Positions 7,530 through 16,811 of a stretch of DNA of 64,000 bases are shown piece after piece; the stretch's first letter is position 1, and every line of letters starts with the position of its first letter. This DNA comes from a virus. The stretch covers positions 62,001-126,000 of IMG/VR virus record IMGVR_UViG_3300008261_000001. The stretch is one strand, 5' to 3'. The notes below the pieces were generated by a model. The model was not told the DNA's origin. It searched no databases and saw only the letters and a program-made list of their open reading frames with translations. A program made the translations under genes and the position numbers.

Positions 7530-8726
7530 TTAAGAAGCGGACAAGTCACCAAACAAGTACCAAGTGGTCGAAGTCCTCTTCACGAGCGTAGCCGCCCCAT
7601 ACTGACTAGAAATATATCTATTGCTAGACACCGAATAGAGGGTGTCGGAAGTAATAGCGATATTCACCTTGCCAGAGCCTAAACGAGCCACCACAATCTG
7701 TGTCCCTACAGGGAAGGCAACAGATGAGTTGGCAGGAATAGTGAGGGTGAGGTTAGAAGAGGAGTTGAACTCCACGAGCTTCCCTGCATCGGATAAAACA
7801 AGGGTGTAGCTTGAAGTCTGAGTAGAAATACCCAAAGCGGCTTTCTGTACGAACTCAGTTGTGGCTACCGTAGTGGAGTTATCCGTAAGAGTAGCGGTCG
7901 TACTCGTGATGCTTCCAAAAACCGCAGACCCTGCTGAACCCGAAAAGACTTCAGAGGAGTTGGTGGCATCAGGAATAAATGTGAAAGCAGACGCGGAGTC
8001 GTCATAGCCAAAGAAGCCCACTTTAGCAGCAGACCCATTGTGCCACCTAAACTCAATGCCCCTGTCCTTATTATCGTCAGATGAAGGGGCTGTGTCTCCA
8101 CCGAGAGTAAAGATAGGGTCATCTACGGTCGTGGTAGTGGAGTTGACGGTCGTGGTTGTTCCGTTTACGGTCACATTTCCTGTGACGACAAGATTTCCAC
8201 CTACGCTCAGACTATGTGTGGGGATTTCCCAAGTGTCATTGTCTTCATCCCACAAGAGTTTTGCGTTGGTGGCTTGAGTTCCGCGTTCCACTTCAAGCAC
8301 CACAGCGTCTGCTTCTTGAGAGGCACCTGTCCTATCCGCATTGATTAAAATACTTGGGTCTGTTGTGGTTGTCCTCTTGTTGACTCTGAGAGGTTTGTCG
8401 TTGGATAGAGTGATGCTCTCTTTAACGACTAACCACTTGCCCGTAGAAGCGATTAGCTCTACGAAGCCATAATCAGAAGTAATCTTGTAGCTTGTTCCAC
8501 CCTCTATCGTGTCGGTGCCTGACCTAGAAATAGTTACATCGGAGGTGCGAGCCTCACCTAGCTTGACTAAGAAAGACCTACCCACCATACTAGCGGTGAT
8601 TTCAGGAAGGGTGATAGTCTGCCCGCTGAGAGCCAAGTACTGCCCATCAGATAACCCTATGGTGTAAGGGTCACTTGTTGAGGCGACTTTTGTAGGCTTA
8701 AGGTTATTATCTACTAAGTATGTCAT
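7530..8726 (-). CDS. tail-fibre protein with two beta domains
   Basis: This 398-residue protein starts with a ~110-residue domain paralogous to the whole 5200-5553 product. A middle part follows (~120-290) that repeats the theme of the giant fibre next door: an EVERGTQATNAKLLWDEDNDTW segment, then GGNLVVTGNVTVNGTTTTVN. Its C-terminal ~100 residues (STQTSSYTLVLSDAGKLVEF onward) form another beta domain ending in a W-Y-L-F strand. A good Shine-Dalgarno (GAAGGAAG) precedes the ATG. The shared WDE repeat suggests it arose from a fragment of the 2658-residue fibre. Probable role: fibre or fibre-tip subunit. Confidence 0.75.
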   Translation of the reverse strand: MTYLVDNNLKPTKVASTSDPYTIGLSDGQYLALSGQTITLPEITASMVGRSFLVKLGEARTSDVTISRSGTDTIEGGTSYKITSDYGFVELIASTGKWLVVKESITLSNDKPLRVNKRTTTTDPSILINADRTGASQEADAVVLEVERGTQATNAKLLWDEDNDTWEIPTHSLSVGGNLVVTGNVTVNGTTTTVNSTTTTVDDPIFTLGGDTAPSSDDNKDRGIEFRWHNGSAAKVGFFGYDDSASAFTFIPDATNSSEVFSGSAGSAVFGSITSTTATLTDNSTTVATTEFVQKAALGISTQTSSYTLVLSDAGKLVEFNSSSNLTLTIPANSSVAFPVGTQIVVARLGSGKVNIAITSDTLYSVSSNRYISSQYGAATLVKRTSTTWYLFGDLSAS

Positions 8727-8748
8727 GGTCTAGCTTCCTTCTTTAGAC

Positions 8749-11700
8749 TTAGATGATGAACCAAGCAGTTCCATAAGCGATGAGGCTTAGGGTAGCACCT
8801 GCCGCGATGTCCTTAGTGAGTTCGCCCGCTATGGTCTGAGTGCCGTTCCCATCTACGGTGATGGTGTTTGTCCCCTTGTTGATTAACTGAAGGACATAGC
8901 CATCATAGGTAGAACCGCTGAGAGCAAAGAGGTTCAGAGTTCCTGCGGTCGCTCCGTTATTTAAGAAGTAAGCGTGCTTATTCTCATACGCTGTAGGTGC
9001 TGATAGGGTATAGGCATTGGTGACGAAGGTGGGTTCGACACACGAGTATCTTGCACCCTCAGAGGCTTTGGCAGTAATGACCCCATAAGAAGTCCCTGTG
9101 CCATTGTCCGCCATCCATCTATCTTCGCCTTCATCCCAAGTGAGCTTGGCGTTGGTGCTGTCTCCACGCTCTACCTCTATGGTCACATCTTCAGTAGCCG
9201 CAGGTGTTCCTGTTTGGTCGCTGTTGAGAAGGATAGAAGTCTTAGCAGAGGAGTTATCGCTTGAGGATTTAACTCTGAGATCTACGACTGCTGTGACTGA
9301 GCTTAGGTCAACCGAAGCGAGTTCTGAGTCTGAGGGCGTTACAGTAGTACCCTCAGAGTCAATCGTGGTTTCAGAACCGAAGAGAACGAACTTATCGTTT
9401 GAAGGCTGATAGACTAGCCCTGCGATGTAGTTTGTTCCTGCTTCTCGATATTGTCCGTAGAAGCCCACATGGTTGGCTGTTGTGTTATTGAGACCGAGGA
9501 AGAGGAGGGGGTCAGAGAGCTTAACAATAGAGCCGTTGCCCGTAATGATGCCACCGACCGTTAAGTCTGAAGTGATGGTTACGCTGTCGGGCAAGCCTAT
9601 GGATAATGTATCCGTACCCGTTCCGCTTACGGTGATTTCTTGGGCGTTGGCAGACTGAATAGTAAAGCTGTTGGTCGAACCCTGCTTGATAGCGTAGGTG
9701 TTTATGCTTACAAGCGTATCGTTGGAGTGAAGCACATTGTAGGCGTTAGTTCCATCATTGGAAATCATCCACCTATCTACGCCCTCATCCCACCTCAAGT
9801 AGGTATCGGTATTCGTGCCTCTATCCACATAGATGTAAGCGTCAACATCTGCCGCCGCGTTGACTACGCCTTGATTAAGAGTAAGCGTCTTGGTGGTAGC
9901 TATTGTGACATTGTCTTTGAAGGTGCCTGTACCTGTTATATCCAATCCGCCCGATTGAACGGTGATGCTCCCCCCTGTGATGAGCGTACCTGTGAAGTTG
10001 GTGTTTCCGTTAGTGGCATCCACCTCAAACACCACCGATCCGTTGTTAATAATGGATAAGTCAGTAGTACCTGTGGTGCTTGTAAGGGTGAGGGTGCCTT
10101 GAATAGATGTATTACCTGTGGTGTCAGCCACAACGAACTTATTCGTATCTACAGATATGCCACCATTAGCGTTGAGGTTGCCCGCTATCGTGGTCACGCC
10201 TGCATTGGTCACTCCAAACACCGCTGTGGGTACTGCGTTGTTTATGGTGAACCCAACATTGGATAAAGTCACCGCACCCTTAAACTCAGATGTAGAGACA
10301 GCCTCAAAGGTGTTGGTGGTTGTCTTACCCGTTGTGGTGAGGTTATCCGAGCCGAAGGATATCCCTGAGTTATTGGCGGTTGTGATAGAACCATCACTCA
10401 GAAGGAGAGAATTTAAGGCTACCCCAACAAGTAAATCGTTCTGTACTTCGACATTACCCGCACCTGTGAAAGTCCAATTGTTAGTGCCTTCATCCCAATA
10501 GAAGATAGCGTCTTCGCCCGCTGTGGGTCTAACTACGGTGATGCCGAAGTCGTGTGCGTCTAGCTCACCTGTTGAGTCAGAGTTGAAGGTGATTGCCCCT
10601 TGTGAGGGGGTGTCTATCGCCAACACACCACCCGTGGTCTTTATTGTCCCTGCGGATGTCACAGCACCCGCAGTACTTACCGAGAAGTTCTTGGTTAAAA
10701 CCCCAAGTGCCTCAGTACCTACGGATAACTCAGTAGAGGAGAAGAGCTTGCCCCCCTCTATCTTGAAGGAGTCCTCTGAGTCGTCCCACTTCAAGTAAGC
10801 GTCTACAGCACCTACCGCACCTCCATCCTCGACATGGATAAGTACAGCGTCAAAGTCTGCTCCATTAGGTACATCCCCCACCGCTCTGTCTGAGTTAAAC
10901 ACAACACCCGTATCCGAACCTGACTTCTTAATGTAAAGAGAATCGGATAGAGTTGTTATGCCTGTAATGGATAAAGTACTCGATAGAGAAGTCGCTTGAT
11001 GGAGCGTGATTAGCTCCGACCCGTTTGTCGTTGCGAGGGTCACATAGTCTAAGCCCGCTCCCGTTCCTTGACGGATAACCAACCCTGTCGCTTGGTTATC
11101 CGCCATTTCAACGATAAAGCCATCCGCGTCTGTGTTGGTGATTTTGTTCAGACTCACCACATCGGTTGTCACAACACCTGCTGTTGTGATTGTGGTTGTT
11201 GGGCTATTAGCTGAGTTTGCCCCACCTATGGACAAAGCGAGTCCTGCCGCCTTGCCTACAAGGTGTAAGCCTGAGGCGGAGTTGAGATTGATCTCATCTC
11301 TAGTCTCGTCCCAGCTCAATACAGCGTCTGCGGAGTCGCCCCTCTCAATCTTAATGAGGTTAGCGTCTTCTGCACCCGCTCCTGTCACATCAGCGTTAAA
11401 GATAATCCCATCTGTTAGAGACTTGTTTAAGAGCAAGTCACCGCTGAAAGTCACCCTATTGTTGGTCGTGTCCACAGCCAACACATCTGTGCCGTCAGCC
11501 TTCTCAACCACGAAGGCACTCGTGTTGCCTGTCTTAACATTTAAGGTGTTAAGGATAGAGGTCACACCCAAGTTGCTTACGCTAAATACGCTCGCTCCGA
11601 CATCAATACCCGCATTAGGCTCAAGCAGAGAAGAAATCGTAACCGCCTCTGTGCCGTCAGCCGTATTGATATTCAGTACATCTGTTCCATTAGCCTTCTC

Positions 11701-14700
11701 AACCACAAACGCTGTAGCAGAGTTCAGAGTTATCTGAACATCCCCCGTTGTAGCGAGCTTATAGGTCGCACCATCTACGGTGAACTTATCCGTATCTACA
11801 GCCAAACCACCATTCGCGTTCACAACACCTGATGAAGTAATCGTTGAAGTTGTGGTGAGCGTTCCAACCTTCAAAGCACCCCAAGTGCTAGGCTCAGTAA
11901 AGTCAGTAGCTGTAGAGGCTACATTGGTAAGACCCATCTTGAAGACAGAGTCGTTCTCGTCAAAGAAGAACACCGCATCGTCTTCGTCACTTCCACGCTC
12001 CATGAATATCCCGATGTCGCGTGTGTTATTAGGAGCCGCACTCGCTCCCTTATTCAAACGGATAACTGAGTCCGACACCTCTAGGTCAGTTGAGTTAATC
12101 GTGGTGAGTGTCCCATTCACCGTCATATTGGTGCAAGTGACGCTCCCTGTCGTTAAGAGGTTATTCGCCACGAAGTCTATAGTGGCTGTCGCGGAAGTAA
12201 TCTCGCCATTATTTATTGTAAAGTCCGCTATTGTGTGACCCTCTGCCTCTGCCGTTACCACCCCTGTTACACCTAGCGTACCTTCCACGGTGGTGTCACC
12301 CGTAGCGGAAGCCACAATGAACTTAGAAGCACCGACTGAGAACTCGCCCTCAGAGTTGAGCTTATTGGAAACAACCCAGCTATCTGCACTCTCATCCCAA
12401 AGGAGATAAGAGTTAGTCGCAGTACCTCTCTCGACCTCTATCCGGGCGTCCCTCTCTGCATTAAGGGCAGTCGCATCAGAGTTGAGAAGGACTACAGCCG
12501 ATTGATTATTTGCGTCACCCGCTAAATCAGCAGACTTAATAGATAACACACCCGATAGCTCTGTATTGCCTGAAGCAGAAGCGATAGTAAAGACCTTATC
12601 GCCATCTCTCACACCAACCGAGAAGTTCCCTTCAGAGTTTAAGCCATCTGTTACCGTGAAGCTCTCGTTAGTATCCCAAGAAATAGTGGCGAAGCTACCA
12701 CCCTTATTTACCCTAACAAGTGTAGCGTCAGCATTACCCACCGCCTCAGAACGGAAAGTCACTCCATTAGAGGAAGCCGTTGTAAGGTCAAGAGAGCCTA
12801 CTAGTGTGGTCTTACCCGTCACATCAAGGGTATTTGAGACCCCTACGCTCCCTGTCACATCAAGGGTCTTAGCTGGAGCGTTATTAGCGATACCCACTCT
12901 ATCCGTAGAGGCATCCACAAATAAGAGATGAGTCTGAGTATCACCCTCTACGCGGAAATCTGAGTCCGCTCCCGTTTCGTTAATAACCACACCACCATTT
13001 AGAGTCGTCACACCTGTGATAAGCGTGTCCCCCACCACATCTAGCTGAACGCTTGGTGTGGCGTTATTGATACCCACTCTGTCTGTAGAAGCATCGGTAA
13101 AGATTAAGTGAGTCTGATTGTCGCCTTCTACTCGGAAGTCTAAGTCTGCTCCGTTTTCGTTTACGACCACCAAGCTATTAAGAGCCACACCTCCTGTAAG
13201 GGTAGCGGTAGAGGTAATGGATAAGGGCTTGCTGATTGTGACGAGTTCAGAACCATCGGTGGTGTCAAACTTCAAGTAAGAGTTAGCCCCTTGAAGGACT
13301 TCAAACGCTCCCGCTTGGTTATCCGTCATAGAAACTTGGATAGTCGAAGCGTCAGCCGAAATAGTGTCTAAGGCTATATCCCCCACATTGGTGATATTCC
13401 CCTCAGAGACATTTAAGCTATCTACGGTGGTAGCCCCAAAGTCAGCGGTCCCCGTTGTTGAGATGTTATTGTCGTTGAAGCTGATAGCGTCTGTAGCCGA
13501 GTCTATATTTCCATTAGTGATGGTCAGATTTGCAATCACCGAAGAAGCGGGAGCCTCAATCAGCTTTCCAAAGACAACCTTCTCTGTGCCATTTGTAGTC
13601 ACGAAGGTCTGATAAGCATTTAGACCCTCGGCTATCTGTAGAGAAGTCGCTTGGTTATCCGTTAAAGACACAGCGATGATGTTGGTCTGAGCCTCGATTA
13701 CACCTACTGAAAGGGTGTGAACATCTGTGATGTCATTATCGGATAGATCTAGCGTGTTATTAAGAGTGGTTACACCTGTGACTTCAAGGGTTCCACCGAT
13801 GGTGGTATTTCCCGAAGCACTCTGTATGCTGAAGGTCTGAACATCGTTAATATCAGTAAAGGCTAACGAGCCATCCTTTATGGTGACTGAGTTAGAGACA
13901 TTAACGACTGAAAGGGTAGCAGTGCCTGTGGACTCAATGTCGGTGGCTGAAATATCCCCTGTTGTCGTGAGGTCATCATCACCAAAGCTGAACCCTGCTA
14001 CATTGGTGGTGGTCATTTCTCCGTTGTTGAAGGTTATATCAGCTAAGAGATGACCTTCAGCGGCGGTAGAAATAACTCCCGCATTGCTCAACGAGAAGGT
14101 CGCTCCGACAATCAAGTCGCCTGCGACAACGGATAAGTTGCCTGTAGTCACCTCAAGGGCATCTGAAAGCGTGAAGGTATCAGACCCTGCGTTCCAAGAG
14201 AGGTCCGAGAAGCCTTCCGCACCTCTGTTGACGCGAAGGATAGTGGCGTTGCCATCTAAGCCACCACCAGCTATCTCAGACCTAAAGGTGATGCCGTTAG
14301 TGGCGGCGGTGGTTATATTCACACTCTCAGTATAAGTGGTGATACCCTCAATGGTGAGGTTATCTTGCACCTTGAGGTTATTGGATAAAACCCATTCTGA
14401 GTCGGCTTGTACCCAAGTGAAAGTTGTGTAAGTGCCTACACCTGTACCAACAGCGAGGGCGACCGCGTTTTGAGCTGGAGTTCCTGTGCCATCCGCCACA
14501 TCAGAGTTAAGGATAATCAGAGGGTTGGTTGCGTCTGCGGTAGCCGCTTGGATAAGAAGGGCTTTATCCGTAGTGATAGTGGCATTCTCATTAAGGATAG
14601 TATCCCCATCAGCGGTCAAAGTACCCGCTACGGTGAGTGTTCCTGTCCCTGTAGTTGAGATATTTCCTGATGTGGTGAGATTGTTGTCGTTGAAGGATAT

Positions 14701-16725
14701 GTTATTATCAACAGCCGTTGTCTCAATAAGCCCATCGGAGATGGTTATATCTCCGATAGTGCTTCCTGAAGCGAGGGTCGATGTACCCACAACCTCAAGT
14801 GTGCCTTCGATTAGAGTGTCGCCGGTATCTGTAGCTACCGAGAACTTGGTGTTCTCATTTACATCTTGGATAGCGAAGGTCTTTGTTTCGCCAATGATGG
14901 TGGTGTTTCCATTAAGGGTAGTGCCATCACCTGCTGTGCCGTTGACGACAAGATTTCTTCCTACAACGAGGTCTTGTCCGATGTTGGCATCTACAGCCAC
15001 CTCAAAGTTATTGGATAAGACCCATTCTGAGTCAGCTTGAACCCAAGTAAGGGTAGCTGTGGTAGCCGCACCTGTCTTGACGGCTAGTACGGCATTTTGA
15101 GCGGGAACACCTGCTCCGTTTACATTGGAGTTAAGAAGGATAAGGGGGTCAGCGGGGTTGGTGGCTACCTGTACGAGCAAAGAAGCGTCAGTCGTAAGGG
15201 TAGCGTCAGAGTTAAGGGTAGTCGCCCCATCAACCTCAAGGGTGGTTGTGGTGGAAATATCACCGAGGCTGGAGATAGAGGCGGTGGGGGCTCCGAGGTT
15301 TGAGCCTACATCAAGACCACCTACGCCTTGAAGCGTATGAGAGAGAGCGAACTTCTCAGAGCCTTCGTCCCAAGTGAAAGACGAAGGTCCAAAAGCTCCG
15401 CGTGTAACTGAGATGATGTTCGCGTTTGCTTCCTCGCCTGCACCATCCAAGTCAGCGTTGATGACGATGGCGGAGATGGAGGGGTTTGCCTTAATGGATA
15501 AGTTGTCATCGAGGGTGGTGATGCCCGTTACGGCTAGTGTGCCTTCGATGATTGTGTTTCCATTATCTGAGTCCACCGAGAACTTAGAGGCACCCGCACT
15601 CGTCTTAATAGAGAAGGTTGAGTTGTCTGCTTGGAGGGTGGTGTCCCCATTAACGACTAGGGAAGACGAGGCGTTAAGGGTAGCGAGGTTAAGAGTACCT
15701 TTGGTGAGGGTAGTGGTAGCGGAGAAGTCTGTGGTGGCTCCCGTAGCTCCGTTAGCAGTTCCCAAGAAGAACTGATCATTACCTTCATCCCAATAGATAA
15801 CAGCGGGGTTTTCGGTTGAGCCTCTAGTAAATACAAAGCCTGCATCGGTGGAGGCGTTAGGGTTAGCGGAGGCATTACGAGCGAGTTCAATAACGGGGTC
15901 TTCAACGGATAAGTTATCCGTATTGACGGTAGTTGTGGTGCCGTTAACGATGAGGTTGCCTGTGACGGTGGCGTTGCCTGTAATAGTGGCATTACCGCCT
16001 ACGGAGAGGATATTAGTGATTAAGACTTCAGAGCCTGCACCACCGATGGTGAGGGTGGTGGGGTTTCCGAGTCCGTCATCGGTCATGGAGGCGGCGAGGG
16101 AAGCGTCAGCGTTGGTGAAGTTAATACCTGTCATACCTGAGAGGGTAGTGGAGGTATTTCCGAGTTCTATTTCGGTTGAGCCGATAGTGACAGAGTCGTT
16201 AACGAGCTTGTTATTGGCAATAGTTGCGAGGGCGATGTCCCCGTCAACGATAGTGTTGGCTACGATTTGGACTTCGCCTGTATTGGATAGAGTGACATCG
16301 CCTGTAATGGAAACATTTTTCCATTTATCATCATTAGCACCTGCGTCATTATCATAGACGAGGATTTGGGCGTTGGCTTTATCTACGATGTGGGTATCAC
16401 CGAGTTCTTCGAGGAGAATATCTGAAGCACCTGCGGAGTCAACATATGCTTTTGTGGCGACATCTTGAGGGAGGGTAGGGTCAGCCACATTGGATAGTTT
16501 TACGGTCACATCGCCATCGTTGTCGGTGAAGTCAACGGAGGTGGCTGGGTCAAAGTCAATATTGGATAAGTCGGTACGGGCTGTTTCAGTACCACCTGCG
16601 GTGGCTCCATCGTGTACGCGGATGCTATTGCGTGTGGTATCTACGGTAATCTCACCCGACGCACCGATAAAGGCGTTGTTTTCAGCCGAAGTACCCCTTC
16701 TAAGTTGAACTCTACGAACGGACAT
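8749..16725 (-). CDS. giant tail-fibre protein (2658 aa) with repeats
   Basis: The N-terminal ~45 residues (VQLRRGTSAENNAFIGASGE, then DTTRNSIRVHDG) match the RRGT-type head domain found at the start of many phage fibres and of the Mtd tropism determinant. The remaining ~2600 residues are long runs of related beta-rich units. Two recurring elements are a GDL-x-V-x-GT-T-x-x-x-hydrophobic unit and a unit ending in ERG-x-x-x-NA-x-LxWDE-x-x-D-x-W. Such an architecture fits a long side fibre or a beta-helical shaft. The C terminus has a final beta domain (GNGTQTIAGELTKDIAAG). It starts after a stem-loop carrying the Shine-Dalgarno. No enzymatic motif is visible. Length is several times that of typical long tail fibres. 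Confidence 0.85.
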   Translation of the reverse strand: MSVRRVQLRRGTSAENNAFIGASGEITVDTTRNSIRVHDGATAGGTETARTDLSNIDFDPATSVDFTDNDGDVTVKLSNVADPTLPQDVATKAYVDSAGASDILLEELGDTHIVDKANAQILVYDNDAGANDDKWKNVSITGDVTLSNTGEVQIVANTIVDGDIALATIANNKLVNDSVTIGSTEIELGNTSTTLSGMTGINFTNADASLAASMTDDGLGNPTTLTIGGAGSEVLITNILSVGGNATITGNATVTGNLIVNGTTTTVNTDNLSVEDPVIELARNASANPNASTDAGFVFTRGSTENPAVIYWDEGNDQFFLGTANGATGATTDFSATTTLTKGTLNLATLNASSSLVVNGDTTLQADNSTFSIKTSAGASKFSVDSDNGNTIIEGTLAVTGITTLDDNLSIKANPSISAIVINADLDGAGEEANANIISVTRGAFGPSSFTWDEGSEKFALSHTLQGVGGLDVGSNLGAPTASISSLGDISTTTTLEVDGATTLNSDATLTTDASLLVQVATNPADPLILLNSNVNGAGVPAQNAVLAVKTGAATTATLTWVQADSEWVLSNNFEVAVDANIGQDLVVGRNLVVNGTAGDGTTLNGNTTIIGETKTFAIQDVNENTKFSVATDTGDTLIEGTLEVVGTSTLASGSTIGDITISDGLIETTAVDNNISFNDNNLTTSGNISTTGTGTLTVAGTLTADGDTILNENATITTDKALLIQAATADATNPLIILNSDVADGTGTPAQNAVALAVGTGVGTYTTFTWVQADSEWVLSNNLKVQDNLTIEGITTYTESVNITTAATNGITFRSEIAGGGLDGNATILRVNRGAEGFSDLSWNAGSDTFTLSDALEVTTGNLSVVAGDLIVGATFSLSNAGVISTAAEGHLLADITFNNGEMTTTNVAGFSFGDDDLTTTGDISATDIESTGTATLSVVNVSNSVTIKDGSLAFTDINDVQTFSIQSASGNTTIGGTLEVTGVTTLNNTLDLSDNDITDVHTLSVGVIEAQTNIIAVSLTDNQATSLQIAEGLNAYQTFVTTNGTEKVVFGKLIEAPASSVIANLTITNGNIDSATDAISFNDNNISTTGTADFGATTVDSLNVSEGNITNVGDIALDTISADASTIQVSMTDNQAGAFEVLQGANSYLKFDTTDGSELVTISKPLSITSTATLTGGVALNSLVVVNENGADLDFRVEGDNQTHLIFTDASTDRVGINNATPSVQLDVVGDTLITGVTTLNGGVVINETGADSDFRVEGDTQTHLLFVDASTDRVGIANNAPAKTLDVTGSVGVSNTLDVTGKTTLVGSLDLTTASSNGVTFRSEAVGNADATLVRVNKGGSFATISWDTNESFTVTDGLNSEGNFSVGVRDGDKVFTIASASGNTELSGVLSIKSADLAGDANNQSAVVLLNSDATALNAERDARIEVERGTATNSYLLWDESADSWVVSNKLNSEGEFSVGASKFIVASATGDTTVEGTLGVTGVVTAEAEGHTIADFTINNGEITSATATIDFVANNLLTTGSVTCTNMTVNGTLTTINSTDLEVSDSVIRLNKGASAAPNNTRDIGIFMERGSDEDDAVFFFDENDSVFKMGLTNVASTATDFTEPSTWGALKVGTLTTTSTITSSGVVNANGGLAVDTDKFTVDGATYKLATTGDVQITLNSATAFVVEKANGTDVLNINTADGTEAVTISSLLEPNAGIDVGASVFSVSNLGVTSILNTLNVKTGNTSAFVVEKADGTDVLAVDTTNNRVTFSGDLLLNKSLTDGIIFNADVTGAGAEDANLIKIERGDSADAVLSWDETRDEINLNSASGLHLVGKAAGLALSIGGANSANSPTTTITTAGVVTTDVVSLNKITNTDADGFIVEMADNQATGLVIRQGTGAGLDYVTLATTNGSELITLHQATSLSSTLSITGITTLSDSLYIKKSGSDTGVVFNSDRAVGDVPNGADFDAVLIHVEDGGAVGAVDAYLKWDDSEDSFKIEGGKLFSSTELSVGTEALGVLTKNFSVSTAGAVTSAGTIKTTGGVLAIDTPSQGAITFNSDSTGELDAHDFGITVVRPTAGEDAIFYWDEGTNNWTFTGAGNVEVQNDLLVGVALNSLLLSDGSITTANNSGISFGSDNLTTTGKTTTNTFEAVSTSEFKGAVTLSNVGFTINNAVPTAVFGVTNAGVTTIAGNLNANGGISVDTNKFVVADTTGNTSIQGTLTLTSTTGTTDLSIINNGSVVFEVDATNGNTNFTGTLITGGSITVQSGGLDITGTGTFKDNVTIATTKTLTLNQGVVNAAADVDAYIYVDRGTNTDTYLRWDEGVDRWMISNDGTNAYNVLHSNDTLVSINTYAIKQGSTNSFTIQSANAQEITVSGTGTDTLSIGLPDSVTITSDLTVGGIITGNGSIVKLSDPLLFLGLNNTTANHVGFYGQYREAGTNYIAGLVYQPSNDKFVLFGSETTIDSEGTTVTPSDSELASVDLSSVTAVVDLRVKSSSDNSSAKTSILLNSDQTGTPAATEDVTIEVERGDSTNAKLTWDEGEDRWMADNGTGTSYGVITAKASEGARYSCVEPTFVTNAYTLSAPTAYENKHAYFLNNGATAGTLNLFALSGSTYDGYVLQLINKGTNTITVDGNGTQTIAGELTKDIAAGATLSLIAYGTAWFII

Positions 16726-16734
16726 AGTGCGACT

Positions 16735-16771
16735 CCTCTGTTAGTCTATTTAGATACAGAGGGGTATAAAA
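16735..16771 (-). promoter_or_regulatory. TATA-like box and ribosome-binding-site stem-loop before the 2658-aa fibre
   Basis: On the minus strand, CTTTTATACCCC is followed by a stem-loop with arms CCTCTGT (16756-16762 complement) and ACAGAGG (16735-16741 complement). The right arm is part of the Shine-Dalgarno ACAGAGGAG, 8 bases before the ATG at 16725. The same order (TATA-like box, stem, ribosome-binding site, ATG) recurs before many other genes in the window. Confidence 0.6.
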
Positions 16772-16811
16772 GCACTATTGTGTTTAGTGTGTGGGTTAGA
16801 TAATCTCTTTA

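Noticed and set aside
8749-16725. Diversity-generating retroelement, suggested by the Mtd-like N-terminal domain
   Set aside because: No reverse transcriptase or template/variable repeat pair is in the window; the head domain is common to many fibres.
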